From JBBIOI01 sp037443425 (GTDB lineage Bacteria; Desulfobacterota; BSN033; UBA1163), in the NCBI GenBank assembly GCA_037443425.1, contig JBBIOI010000049.1, positions 1 to 22,952 on the forward strand: a DNA stretch of 22,952 nucleotides, written 5' to 3'. Made by a program: the position numbers and the translations under genes. This document shows, in pieces, positions 14,913-21,770 of this stretch. A model generated the notes under the pieces. That model was not told the DNA's origin. It ran no database searches and worked only from the letters and a program-made list of their open reading frames with translations. The number at the start of each line of letters is the position of its first letter. Position 1 is the stretch's first letter.

Positions 14913-16933
14913 TATTCATGCACAAAATTAGCATTAACCCTTGGCCCATTTTTCATAAAGTTCTCCATTCCGATCTTCATGTCTTTTGTTAGCCAGCATT
15001 CGCCAAAGAGCTTTGCCTCAAGCCTTAAACCTTCTTCCAGGGTCATCTTTGCCCCTTCGAGTATTGCTCGTTGAAGAATACTGTCTATCTTTTTACTAAG
15101 ATGGCCAATATCAACATCTGGAAGCTTTTCCGGTATATTTATAGGACCTTTGGGAATAGCTGGGATTTTTATTCTTCCTGAGATGATATTTTCTAAAAGT
15201 TCGATTGCGGCTTCAATTAAATCACCTTCAACTTCATCATAGATAAGCCCATATTCTTTTGCCTGAGCAGAAGAGATAGGGTTGGCAGTTCTTAATATTG
15301 GCCAGGCCCTTTCGATTCCTATCAATCTTGGAAGCCTTTGTGTACCACCATTACCAGGGATAATTCCAAGCCTTGGTTCAGGTTGACCAATAAACACCTT
15401 CTGCCCCTTTCTTGCAATTCTTGCCGTACAGGCCATTGCCAATTCATTTCCACCCCCAAAAGCCAAGCCGTTCATCGCACAGACAACAGGTTTTCCAAGG
15501 TTTTCTATCAGATTCAATACTGATCCACTTCTTAAGGAAGTAGCCTCAGCCTCTTCGGGTGATCTCTGAGAAGCTAACATTCCAATATCTGCACCTGAAA
15601 CGAATGCCCTTGTCCCAAATCCGGTTAGGATAGCACCTTTAATCTTTGTATCCTTCTGGATATCAAGGAATATCTCTCTTAGTTGTTCCATCACATCGTC
15701 ATTAAGTGCATTTAAAACCCTGGGCCTCCTTATCTTAACGATTGAAATATCCCCTCTGTCTTCCTTTAAGACATACATAATCTTCCATGGCTTATCCAGA
15801 GAGGCTTGTCTCTTCAATATCTCTGGAACCTTAAACCCATCATTTTGCCTTGCATAATTCTCAACCATTTCTAATGATTTTCTTATTCCTTTGCTGTTCA
15901 TCAATGAAAAAGGTGGGCTCATTGAAAGGCCAAGATCTATCGCCATCTCAAGATCACTTATGTTTGTAATACCACTATCAACAAGTTCGCAGGTTATTCC
16001 AAAATAGGCACTCATTACTTCATGAGAAACGGCCTCATAAGTTTCTTCGCTATATTCAACTTTCTCCCCTTTTTTAGCTACATCCCAGGGTTCTGCGGAT
16101 CTGACTTGGTTGTCCAATATCTTTGGTGAACGAAACCATGGCATGATTTTAGAGTGCATTTCAGATAGACCATGTTGGGTGAGAGGATTCCCACCTGAGA
16201 GGTTATGTGCGGTAAAGGGGCCAACACCCATAGCCAAACATTTTTGAACAATAGCGTCCACTTGCTTGACCGTAGCCATTCCCTTCTCCACCGTGAGTGC
16301 TGAAGCAAGAAGCAATCCTTCAAAAACAGGATTTATTGCATATCCATAGCGGCTTTTCACCCTTATCGGTGCCTTGCCAATAAATTCATAAAATTTCATA
16401 AGGTATTCTACAAGCTGATTATCTGTTTCGTTACTTGGTACAATTTCAATCAAGGGATTTCTTTCTGCAGGGAAGAAGTAATGGATGACAAGGGCCCTTT
16501 TTTTATTTCTCAAATTTTTGAATATTTCTTCAGGGACGATATGGGATGAATTTGAAGCAAGGATTGTTTTCTCAGAACATATCTTTTCACATTCCTCAAA
16601 GATCTTCTGTTTTACATCAATCTTTTCAAACGCTGCCTCTATAACAAGATCAGCGTCTGAAAGATTTTTATAATCAGTTGTAAATTGCATATTGTTTAAG
16701 ATCCTATCTTCGTCTTCCTTTTTAAGAGTTCCCTTCTCTATGGCCTTTAAGATTTTTGAATGGATCTTTTTTTTGCCTTCATCAATTGCACTCTGTAAAA
16801 TATCAACAATTATAACAGAAACATCATATGCCATAAGGCTTTGACTGAAATGAAGCGCAATATCAGGACCAATATTACCAGACCCAATGATACCAACCTT
16901 ACCTATAGTTCTTCCAAAAAGAGTAAATGGCAT
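14912..16933 (-). CDS. Bifunctional 3-hydroxyacyl-CoA dehydrogenase (N-term) / enoyl-CoA hydratase (C-term)
   Basis: A 673-residue fusion in reverse order to FadB/FadJ: the NAD-dependent dehydrogenase comes first and the crotonase domain last, as in the archaeal crotonyl-CoA hydratase/3-hydroxybutyryl-CoA dehydrogenase. The Rossmann loop is GSGNIG (17-22). The dehydrogenase dyad is His151 and Glu163, at the standard 12-residue spacing, but the Asn normally three residues after the His is Phe154. Two dehydrogenase C-terminal helical regions cover about 195-365. The hydratase (about 385-600) has the oxyanion segments SGADI (446-450) and GLAFGGGNE, and both catalytic acids, Glu497 and Glu519. 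It would interconvert enoyl-, 3-hydroxy- and 3-oxoacyl-CoA. The start has a GGGGGAG ribosome site. Confidence 0.92.
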   Translation of the reverse strand: MPFTLFGRTIGKVGIIGSGNIGPDIALHFSQSLMAYDVSVIIVDILQSAIDEGKKKIHSKILKAIEKGTLKKEDEDRILNNMQFTTDYKNLSDADLVIEAAFEKIDVKQKIFEECEKICSEKTILASNSSHIVPEEIFKNLRNKKRALVIHYFFPAERNPLIEIVPSNETDNQLVEYLMKFYEFIGKAPIRVKSRYGYAINPVFEGLLLASALTVEKGMATVKQVDAIVQKCLAMGVGPFTAHNLSGGNPLTQHGLSEMHSKIMPWFRSPKILDNQVRSAEPWDVAKKGEKVEYSEETYEAVSHEVMSAYFGITCELVDSGITNISDLEMAIDLGLSMSPPFSLMNSKGIRKSLEMVENYARQNDGFKVPEILKRQASLDKPWKIMYVLKEDRGDISIVKIRRPRVLNALNDDVMEQLREIFLDIQKDTKIKGAILTGFGTRAFVSGADIGMLASQRSPEEAEATSLRSGSVLNLIENLGKPVVCAMNGLAFGGGNELAMACTARIARKGQKVFIGQPEPRLGIIPGNGGTQRLPRLIGIERAWPILRTANPISSAQAKEYGLIYDEVEGDLIEAAIELLENIISGRIKIPAIPKGPINIPEKLPDVDIGHLSKKIDSILQRAILEGAKMTLEEGLRLEAKLFGECWLTKDMKIGMENFMKNGPRVNANFVHE

Positions 16934-16960
16934 TGTCTCCCCCTTTACTGAAATAGAATT

Positions 16961-18589
16961 TTAAAAGATAGACGGTTCTTTAAACTCCCCATAAACCTCT
17001 TTAAACACCTTTGTCATCTCGCCAATTGTTGCGTATGCCTTGCAGCATTCCAATAGATAAGGCATTACATTTTTACCTTCTCGAGCTGCCTTTTCGAGAT
17101 CCTTTAACAACTGAACCACCTTTTGATTATCCCTCTGTCTTCTTATCTCTTTTAGTCTTCTAATCTGTTCTTCCGCTGACTCCCAGCGATATTCATGAAG
17201 TTCAACTTCCATTTCTTCACCTTCCGTATATTTGTTTACACCGACTTTAATCAATTCTCCTCTTTGGATCCCTTTCTCAAATTCATAAGCCTGCCTTGCA
17301 ACTTCTCGTTGTACATAACCAGTCTCAACTGCCTTTATCATTCCACCTACCTCATCGATCTTTCTCATTTCTTCAATGATCTTTTCTTCCATCTGTTTTG
17401 TCAATGTCTCAATGAAATATGAACCTGCAAGTGGGTCAACAGTATCCCTCAATCCAATCTCTTCCATTAAGATTTGAAAGGTCCTAAGAGAGAGGAGTGC
17501 GGCTCTTGGAGTTGGAATTGTATATGCTTCATCAAAAGAGCAGAGGGCTGTTGTCTGGGCTCCTCCTAAGGCTGCTGCAAGTGCGTAATAGGCTCCCCTT
17601 ATAATGTTATTTTCAGGTTGGGCTTTGGTCATTCCATATCCACCACCCCCAAAAATACCCCTGAGGAAAAGTGATCGATCTTCTTTTGCTCCGTAGCGTT
17701 CTCGAAGGTTTTTTGCCCAGAGTTTTCTTGCTGCCCTGAACTTTGCAACTTGTTCCCATAGATTTCCAAAAACATTTAGATTGAACGTAAATCCCCTAAC
17801 AAAATCGTCTATCTTGTAGCCTCTACTGAGAACCTCCTCAATGTAAGTATTGGCGATTTGGAAGGCATAGGCAATCTCTTGTGATGGTGAACAGCCAGAT
17901 TCCCTAATATGATAGCCACAAACACTAACAGGATTGGTACGAGGTAGCTCTTTTATGCAGTATTCAATTACATCACCTATAAGTTTTACTGAGGGTTTTA
18001 CTGGAAATATCCATGCCCCCCGACCAATCATTTCTTTTAGTATATCATTCTGTGGGGTTGCACTTATACGATCCTTTTTATATCCAAACTTTTCTGCTGT
18101 TGCCTGAAACATAGCCAGTATAATGCTTGCTACAGCATTTATTGTAAGTCCAACACCGATTCGATCGAGCGGAATTCCTTCAAATGCAATTTCAAAGTCT
18201 TTTATCGTATCAACAGCCATTCCAACCCTTCCAACCTCTCCCTCGGCTAATGGATCATCAGAGTCAAGCCCCATTTGAGTTGGAAGATCAAAGGCTACAT
18301 TTAATCCTGTTTGACCATGTGAAATCATGAGTTTAAAGCGTTCGTTTGTCTCTTTTGGAGTTCCAAACCCTGTGTACTGTCTGGTGGTCCACTCGCGACT
18401 TCGATAACCAAGTGGGTGAATCCCGCGTGTAAAAGGGTACTTTCCAGGTAAAGCGAGATCTTTCTCAGGATCGAATCCGATCTCTTCCAGATCTTTCTGT
18501 GTATAAACAGGCTTAACATGAATTCCAGATTCTAATATAACGTCAAGGATTTCATCCTTCTCATTTTTTATATATCTTGCCACTCCCAT
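16961..18589 (-). CDS. B12-dependent acyl-CoA mutase, large catalytic subunit (methylmalonyl-CoA mutase-like)
   Basis: A 542-residue TIM-barrel subunit of the methylmalonyl-CoA mutase family; the B12 domain is on a separate small protein, as in archaeal MCM, IcmA and HcmA. Residue alignment to the Propionibacterium enzyme (constant offset of 17) gives Tyr72 for Tyr89, Arg190 for Arg207, His227 for His244, Gln180 for Gln197 and Arg65 for Arg82. Tyr/Arg is the carboxylate-binding pair of methylmalonyl-CoA mutase; isobutyryl-CoA mutase has Phe/Gln and 2-hydroxyisobutyryl-CoA mutase Ile/Gln. So the substrate is probably a carboxylated acyl-CoA, although Tyr75 is replaced by His58 and the segment after Arg190 (GAWIFPV) differs. 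No MeaB chaperone or epimerase gene is nearby. The start has AAAGGAG. Confidence 0.92.
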   Translation of the reverse strand: MGVARYIKNEKDEILDVILESGIHVKPVYTQKDLEEIGFDPEKDLALPGKYPFTRGIHPLGYRSREWTTRQYTGFGTPKETNERFKLMISHGQTGLNVAFDLPTQMGLDSDDPLAEGEVGRVGMAVDTIKDFEIAFEGIPLDRIGVGLTINAVASIILAMFQATAEKFGYKKDRISATPQNDILKEMIGRGAWIFPVKPSVKLIGDVIEYCIKELPRTNPVSVCGYHIRESGCSPSQEIAYAFQIANTYIEEVLSRGYKIDDFVRGFTFNLNVFGNLWEQVAKFRAARKLWAKNLRERYGAKEDRSLFLRGIFGGGGYGMTKAQPENNIIRGAYYALAAALGGAQTTALCSFDEAYTIPTPRAALLSLRTFQILMEEIGLRDTVDPLAGSYFIETLTKQMEEKIIEEMRKIDEVGGMIKAVETGYVQREVARQAYEFEKGIQRGELIKVGVNKYTEGEEMEVELHEYRWESAEEQIRRLKEIRRQRDNQKVVQLLKDLEKAAREGKNVMPYLLECCKAYATIGEMTKVFKEVYGEFKEPSIF

Positions 18590-18603
18590 AATAGCTCCTT
18601 TAA

Positions 18604-19005
18604 TTAGGATCGAGGTTTAACATTTTCCCTGATCCAGTTAATCGATTCTTCGAAAGGGGTCCCACCAGGGAATATCCCCTTAATCCCCATCTGTTGCAAA
18701 ATTGGTATGTCCCTCTTAGGGATTACTCCTCCAACCACTACAGTAATATCCTCAATATTCATCTCTTTCATTTTTCTCATAAGTTTCTCACATATTGGAA
18801 GATGGGCACCTGACATAATAGAGAGACCAATTACATCTACATCTTCCTGAATAGCAGTATTTATAATTTGATCTATCGTTTGGTGAAGCCCAGTATATAT
18901 TACTTCCATTCCTGCATCCCTTAATGCTTGAGCTACAACCTTTGCTCCACGATCATGACCATCGAGGCCAGGTTTCGCTATTAATATACGTATCTTTTTT
19001 TCCAC
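18604..19005 (-). CDS. B12-binding small subunit of the acyl-CoA mutase
   Basis: A 133-residue cobalamin-binding domain protein. DGHDRG (15-20) is the DxHxxG motif, His17 being the lower ligand of cobalt; SIM (62-64) stands in for the S-x-L motif and VVVGG (89-93) is the GG motif. Together with the 542-residue subunit starting 15 bases after its end it forms a complete adenosylcobalamin mutase. Translation probably starts at GTG (19005), with AGGAG seven bases before. It lies 14 bases after the GntR gene in the same operon. The length is typical for stand-alone MCM/ICM small subunits. Confidence 0.95.
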   Translation of the reverse strand: MEKKIRILIAKPGLDGHDRGAKVVAQALRDAGMEVIYTGLHQTIDQIINTAIQEDVDVIGLSIMSGAHLPICEKLMRKMKEMNIEDITVVVGGVIPKRDIPILQQMGIKGIFPGGTPFEESINWIRENVKPRS

Positions 19006-19019
19006 GCCTTTTCTCCTAT

Positions 19020-19697
19020 CTAAGGGGAAATCCTTCCTGCATCAATTTCCTGAAGGATGATTTTCTTTCCCCTTTCAAGGTGTTGTCTAACGAGCCTTTC
19101 TACCAATCTTGGATTTTTTTTCTTCATTGCCTCAAGCATCTCTCGATGACTTTCAACAGAATACTTAAAACCTCCCTCAGTATGAAGAAGTGTGGATCTG
19201 TAGCGATAGAAGTAGTCACGGAAGTTATTGATCATCTCAATCAGTTTTTTACTTTTGCATGATTTATAAAGTAAGTCATGAAATTCTGTATTAAGTTTCA
19301 CTAACTTTTCGTCTTCTCCATTAATTAATGCCTCTTCAGACTCTTTAATTTTACTTTCGAGCAAAGATAATTCATAAGGTGTTATATATAACGTGGCTAA
19401 ATAGGCAGCATAACTTTCGAGCGCGCTTCTTATTCCAAAAATCTCTTCCACATCCTCCTTTTTAAAAATTTTTACTGCAAATCCTCCTTTTGGTAAACGA
19501 TATAGTAACTCATCTTGCTCAAGTTTATGGAAGGCTTCCCTTACAGGAGTTCTGCTAATGCCCATCTCATTGGCGAGGATCTCTTCTTTTAAACGTTCCC
19601 CTCCCTTTATTTTCCCCTGGATTATACTCTTTTTTAGAGATTGGTAGACAATCTCTCTCAGGGTTTTTTTTCGATTTATTTTAATTTTATAAACCAT
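19020..19697 (-). CDS. GntR-family transcription regulator, FadR/FCD subfamily
   Basis: A 225-residue regulator. Residues 12-77 are the winged helix-turn-helix, with LREIVYQSLKKSII, LANEMGISRTPVREAFHKL as the recognition helices, and GGFAV as the wing. Residues about 83-215 are the all-helical FCD ligand domain; His140, His184 and His206 are in place for the usual metal site, with Asn136 where Asp is common. Such proteins sense organic acids or acyl-CoAs. It is the first gene of the mutase/HyuAB operon. The start codon lies only 12 bases after the palindrome at 19709-19725 and lacks a clear ribosome site, so it should autorepress and be made at low level. The same palindrome at 6595-6611 suggests it also controls the second TRAP operon. 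Confidence 0.93.
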   Translation of the reverse strand: MVYKIKINRKKTLREIVYQSLKKSIIQGKIKGGERLKEEILANEMGISRTPVREAFHKLEQDELLYRLPKGGFAVKIFKKEDVEEIFGIRSALESYAAYLATLYITPYELSLLESKIKESEEALINGEDEKLVKLNTEFHDLLYKSCKSKKLIEMINNFRDYFYRYRSTLLHTEGGFKYSVESHREMLEAMKKKNPRLVERLVRQHLERGKKIILQEIDAGRISP

Positions 19698-19708
19698 ATA
19701 AGCATAAA

Positions 19709-19725
19709 TTGTATACAGTATCCAA
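19709..19725. promoter_or_regulatory. Probable GntR autoregulatory operator
   Basis: TTGTATACAGTATCCAA is an 8-1-8 inverted repeat in which 7 of 8 positions pair. On the minus strand it reads TTGGATACTGTATACAA, matching the site at 6595-6611 at the first 15 bases except the centre. It begins five bases after the -10 box of the promoter at 19730-19758 and covers the expected transcription start, so bound protein would block RNA polymerase. Confidence 0.75.
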
Positions 19726-19729
19726 AGTT

Positions 19730-19758
19730 TTTATACGCTAAGGGTTAAAACTTGTCAA
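19730..19758 (-). promoter_or_regulatory. Promoter of the GntR-mutase-HyuAB operon
   Basis: On the minus strand the -35 box is a perfect TTGACA (plus-strand 19753-19758), the spacer is 17 bases, and the -10 is TATAAA (19730-19735), five of six consensus bases. This is the best promoter match in the window. The start of transcription should fall near 19723, inside the operator, giving a leader of about 26 bases before the GntR start codon. Confidence 0.75.
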
Positions 19759-19809
19759 GTTTTTTTCAAAAGGTTTTCTGAAAAAGTCTTAAAGCATTTA
19801 ATCCCTCCA

Positions 19810-19847
19810 TAACTCCACTTAAGATAAGGGGAATCAAGGTGGGGTTA
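19810..19847. repeat. Imperfect inverted repeat in the divergent spacer
   Basis: TAACTCCACTT (19810-19820) pairs with AAGGTGGGGTTA (19836-19847) with one G-T pair and one bulge. It resembles, on the other strand, the C-rich stretch near 6488-6500 (CACCCCACCTCCCC), so both may be worn copies of one dispersed element. The rest of 19759-19928 shows nothing else I can name. Confidence 0.35.
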
Positions 19848-19928
19848 ATATGATAGCTAGAACCATATTATTTGCATGAAAAATTACTTAAGGATCTTTT
19901 CAGATTGGGAGATGGGTTGAAAAAGTTA

Positions 19929-19962
19929 TTGACAATCTAATAAAAATCCTTAAAGATATAAT
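19929..19962 (+). promoter_or_regulatory. Possible promoter of the HEAT/HD-GYP pair
   Basis: There is a perfect TTGACA (19929-19934) and a perfect TATAAT (19957-19962), but the spacer is 22 bases, too long for normal sigma-70 use. With a 17-base spacer the -10 would be AAAGAT, a weak match. One of these boxes is probably real; which one is unclear. Confidence 0.3.
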
Positions 19963-19988
19963 TAAATTTATTTTAGGAATAATAGATT

Positions 19989-21749
19989 ATGCCTGAAGAG
20001 TCCCTATTAGAAAAAAGGTCAATCGATATCGGCCAAGAGATGCCTCTTATAGAGGGGATAGAATCAGACGAGGAGTTGATGCTTGCCCGTGATTTAACAA
20101 CTTCCTTCATAAAGACCATAAAGGCTTTTAGATTTTATCCTCCTGATAATCCAACACTGAAAGGTTTCCGAGAACAATTATTTAAAAAATTTCAGTTCTT
20201 TTTGAATAAATATAATATCTTTTCGCTTCAGATAAGCGAGTATGAACTTTCATTTAAAGGCAAGGTCTTATATGAAAACAGGGATGTAAAGACAAGTATA
20301 GCATTCCTATTTTATAAAGATGGTTTAAGAGAGTTAAGATTTACAAAAGACCTTGAAGAGTGGGAGGTTCAGGGATTAATCGATGTAATAAGAGAAGTTG
20401 ACAATATCAACAAATTTGAAGATGACCTTGTTACACTGATATGGGAGAAAGATTTTATTCACATTGGCTATCTTGCAACAGATGATTTTTTAGAAGAGAC
20501 TCCAGTTGTCATTCCTGAAAATATAGAACAGTTCCGTAAAAAACTTGTTTTTAAGCCTATTGCCCATCATGTAGAGGTAGACCTTCTTGAAGAAGAGGGG
20601 GAGGAGGGTGTAAGTTTAAAAGAGATTTTATCAAAGGTAGTTGAAGAACCTTCGCCCTTCATTTCGAATAGAAATGTTTATCTCCTAACCCAAGAAGAGG
20701 TCGAGGCATTAAAGAAAGAAGTTGAATTAGAGACAGACCCTATCTTTGTCTTTAATATTACGGATATCCTTTTTGAAATATTGGCACTCGAAAAGGAAAA
20801 GGAACCATACCAGCTTGCAGCAAATCTTTTACTTAAGATTCACGACGCCCTCATTACTTTAGGAGATTTTCAAAAAGCCACAGAATTAATGAAGAGGGTT
20901 TATATCATTATTAAAACCTATGATCTTAAAGATTGGCAAATGGAGATTATACGTAAACTTATCGTGGATGCTGGTGAAGAGAGCAGAATTGAACGGATTG
21001 GTAGGATACTCGATAGGGAGGAGAAGATAAATCTTGAGGATCTAAGCAATTATTTATTGCTTTTACAAAGAAATTCAATAAAACCTCTTGTAAAATTATT
21101 AGGTGAATTAAAAAATTCAAAGACGAGAAGGGTATTGTGTGATGCGCTTTCAGAGATAGGGAAAAACGCAATCGAATTATTCATACCCTTCTTGGAGGAT
21201 AAAAGATGGTTCCTTGTCCGAAATATTGTATACATATTGGGTCGTATAGGAAAGGAACAGAGCATTCAATATCTACAAAAGGCATTCAGTCATCCAGAGC
21301 CTCGTGTAAGAAGAGAGGTGGTTCAGGCCTTAGGTTTAATTGGTGGGGCCAGGGCAATATCCCTTCTTCAAAAGGCAATAAATGATGAAGATATACGTAT
21401 AAGGACAATGGCCGCTATAAATCTTGGCAAAGTAGGGAAAAAGGCAGCGCTTTTACCCCTTCTTGAGATGGTTCAGTCAAAAGAATTTCCTAAAAGGGAA
21501 CCATCAGAGATAAAGGCCTTTTTTGATGCTATTGGAATGGTTGGTTCAAATGATGCGATACCTATCCTACGTCAACTCTTAGAACGAAAAGGTTGGTTTA
21601 GCAGGGGAAAGGTTGATGCTATCAGGGTTGGTGCTGCAAATGCATTGGCTATGATAGGAACACCTGAGGCAAAGGCAATCCTTGAGGAAGGGATAAATTC
21701 TAAGGACGAGGCTGTTAGAGAGGCATGCCTCCAGGCAATAAAGAGTTAA
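19989..21749 (+). CDS. HEAT-repeat protein with an N-terminal module shared with the HD-GYP neighbour
   Basis: A 586-residue soluble protein without signal peptide. Residues about 39-136 form an alpha/beta module that resembles the N-terminus of the next gene product. The middle (about 170-345) is helical and acidic with no domain I recognise. From about 360 to the end run HEAT/PBS-lyase-type repeats, each with a pattern like A-x-x-x-L-G-x-I-G and a following R-V-R-x-x-V; examples are VVQALGLIGGARAISLL and AANALAMIGTPEAKAIL. Such repeats are protein-binding scaffolds. An AGGA precedes the ATG at modest distance. Its partner is probably the HD-GYP protein 21 bases downstream. It shows no link to the catabolic genes and is transcribed away from them. 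Confidence 0.8.
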   Translation: MPEESLLEKRSIDIGQEMPLIEGIESDEELMLARDLTTSFIKTIKAFRFYPPDNPTLKGFREQLFKKFQFFLNKYNIFSLQISEYELSFKGKVLYENRDVKTSIAFLFYKDGLRELRFTKDLEEWEVQGLIDVIREVDNINKFEDDLVTLIWEKDFIHIGYLATDDFLEETPVVIPENIEQFRKKLVFKPIAHHVEVDLLEEEGEEGVSLKEILSKVVEEPSPFISNRNVYLLTQEEVEALKKEVELETDPIFVFNITDILFEILALEKEKEPYQLAANLLLKIHDALITLGDFQKATELMKRVYIIIKTYDLKDWQMEIIRKLIVDAGEESRIERIGRILDREEKINLEDLSNYLLLLQRNSIKPLVKLLGELKNSKTRRVLCDALSEIGKNAIELFIPFLEDKRWFLVRNIVYILGRIGKEQSIQYLQKAFSHPEPRVRREVVQALGLIGGARAISLLQKAINDEDIRIRTMAAINLGKVGKKAALLPLLEMVQSKEFPKREPSEIKAFFDAIGMVGSNDAIPILRQLLERKGWFSRGKVDAIRVGAANALAMIGTPEAKAILEEGINSKDEAVREACLQAIKS

Positions 21750-21770
21750 TAAATTTGGAAATTTAATAAT

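Noticed and set aside
16961..18589. Assignment of the mutase as isobutyryl-CoA or 2-hydroxyisobutyryl-CoA mutase
   Set aside because: Those enzymes have Phe/Gln or Ile/Gln at the two key positions; this protein has Tyr72 and Arg190.
21226..21234. TTGTATACA resembling the operator core
   Set aside because: It is within the HEAT-repeat gene, covers only one short palindrome and lacks the extended 17-base pattern.
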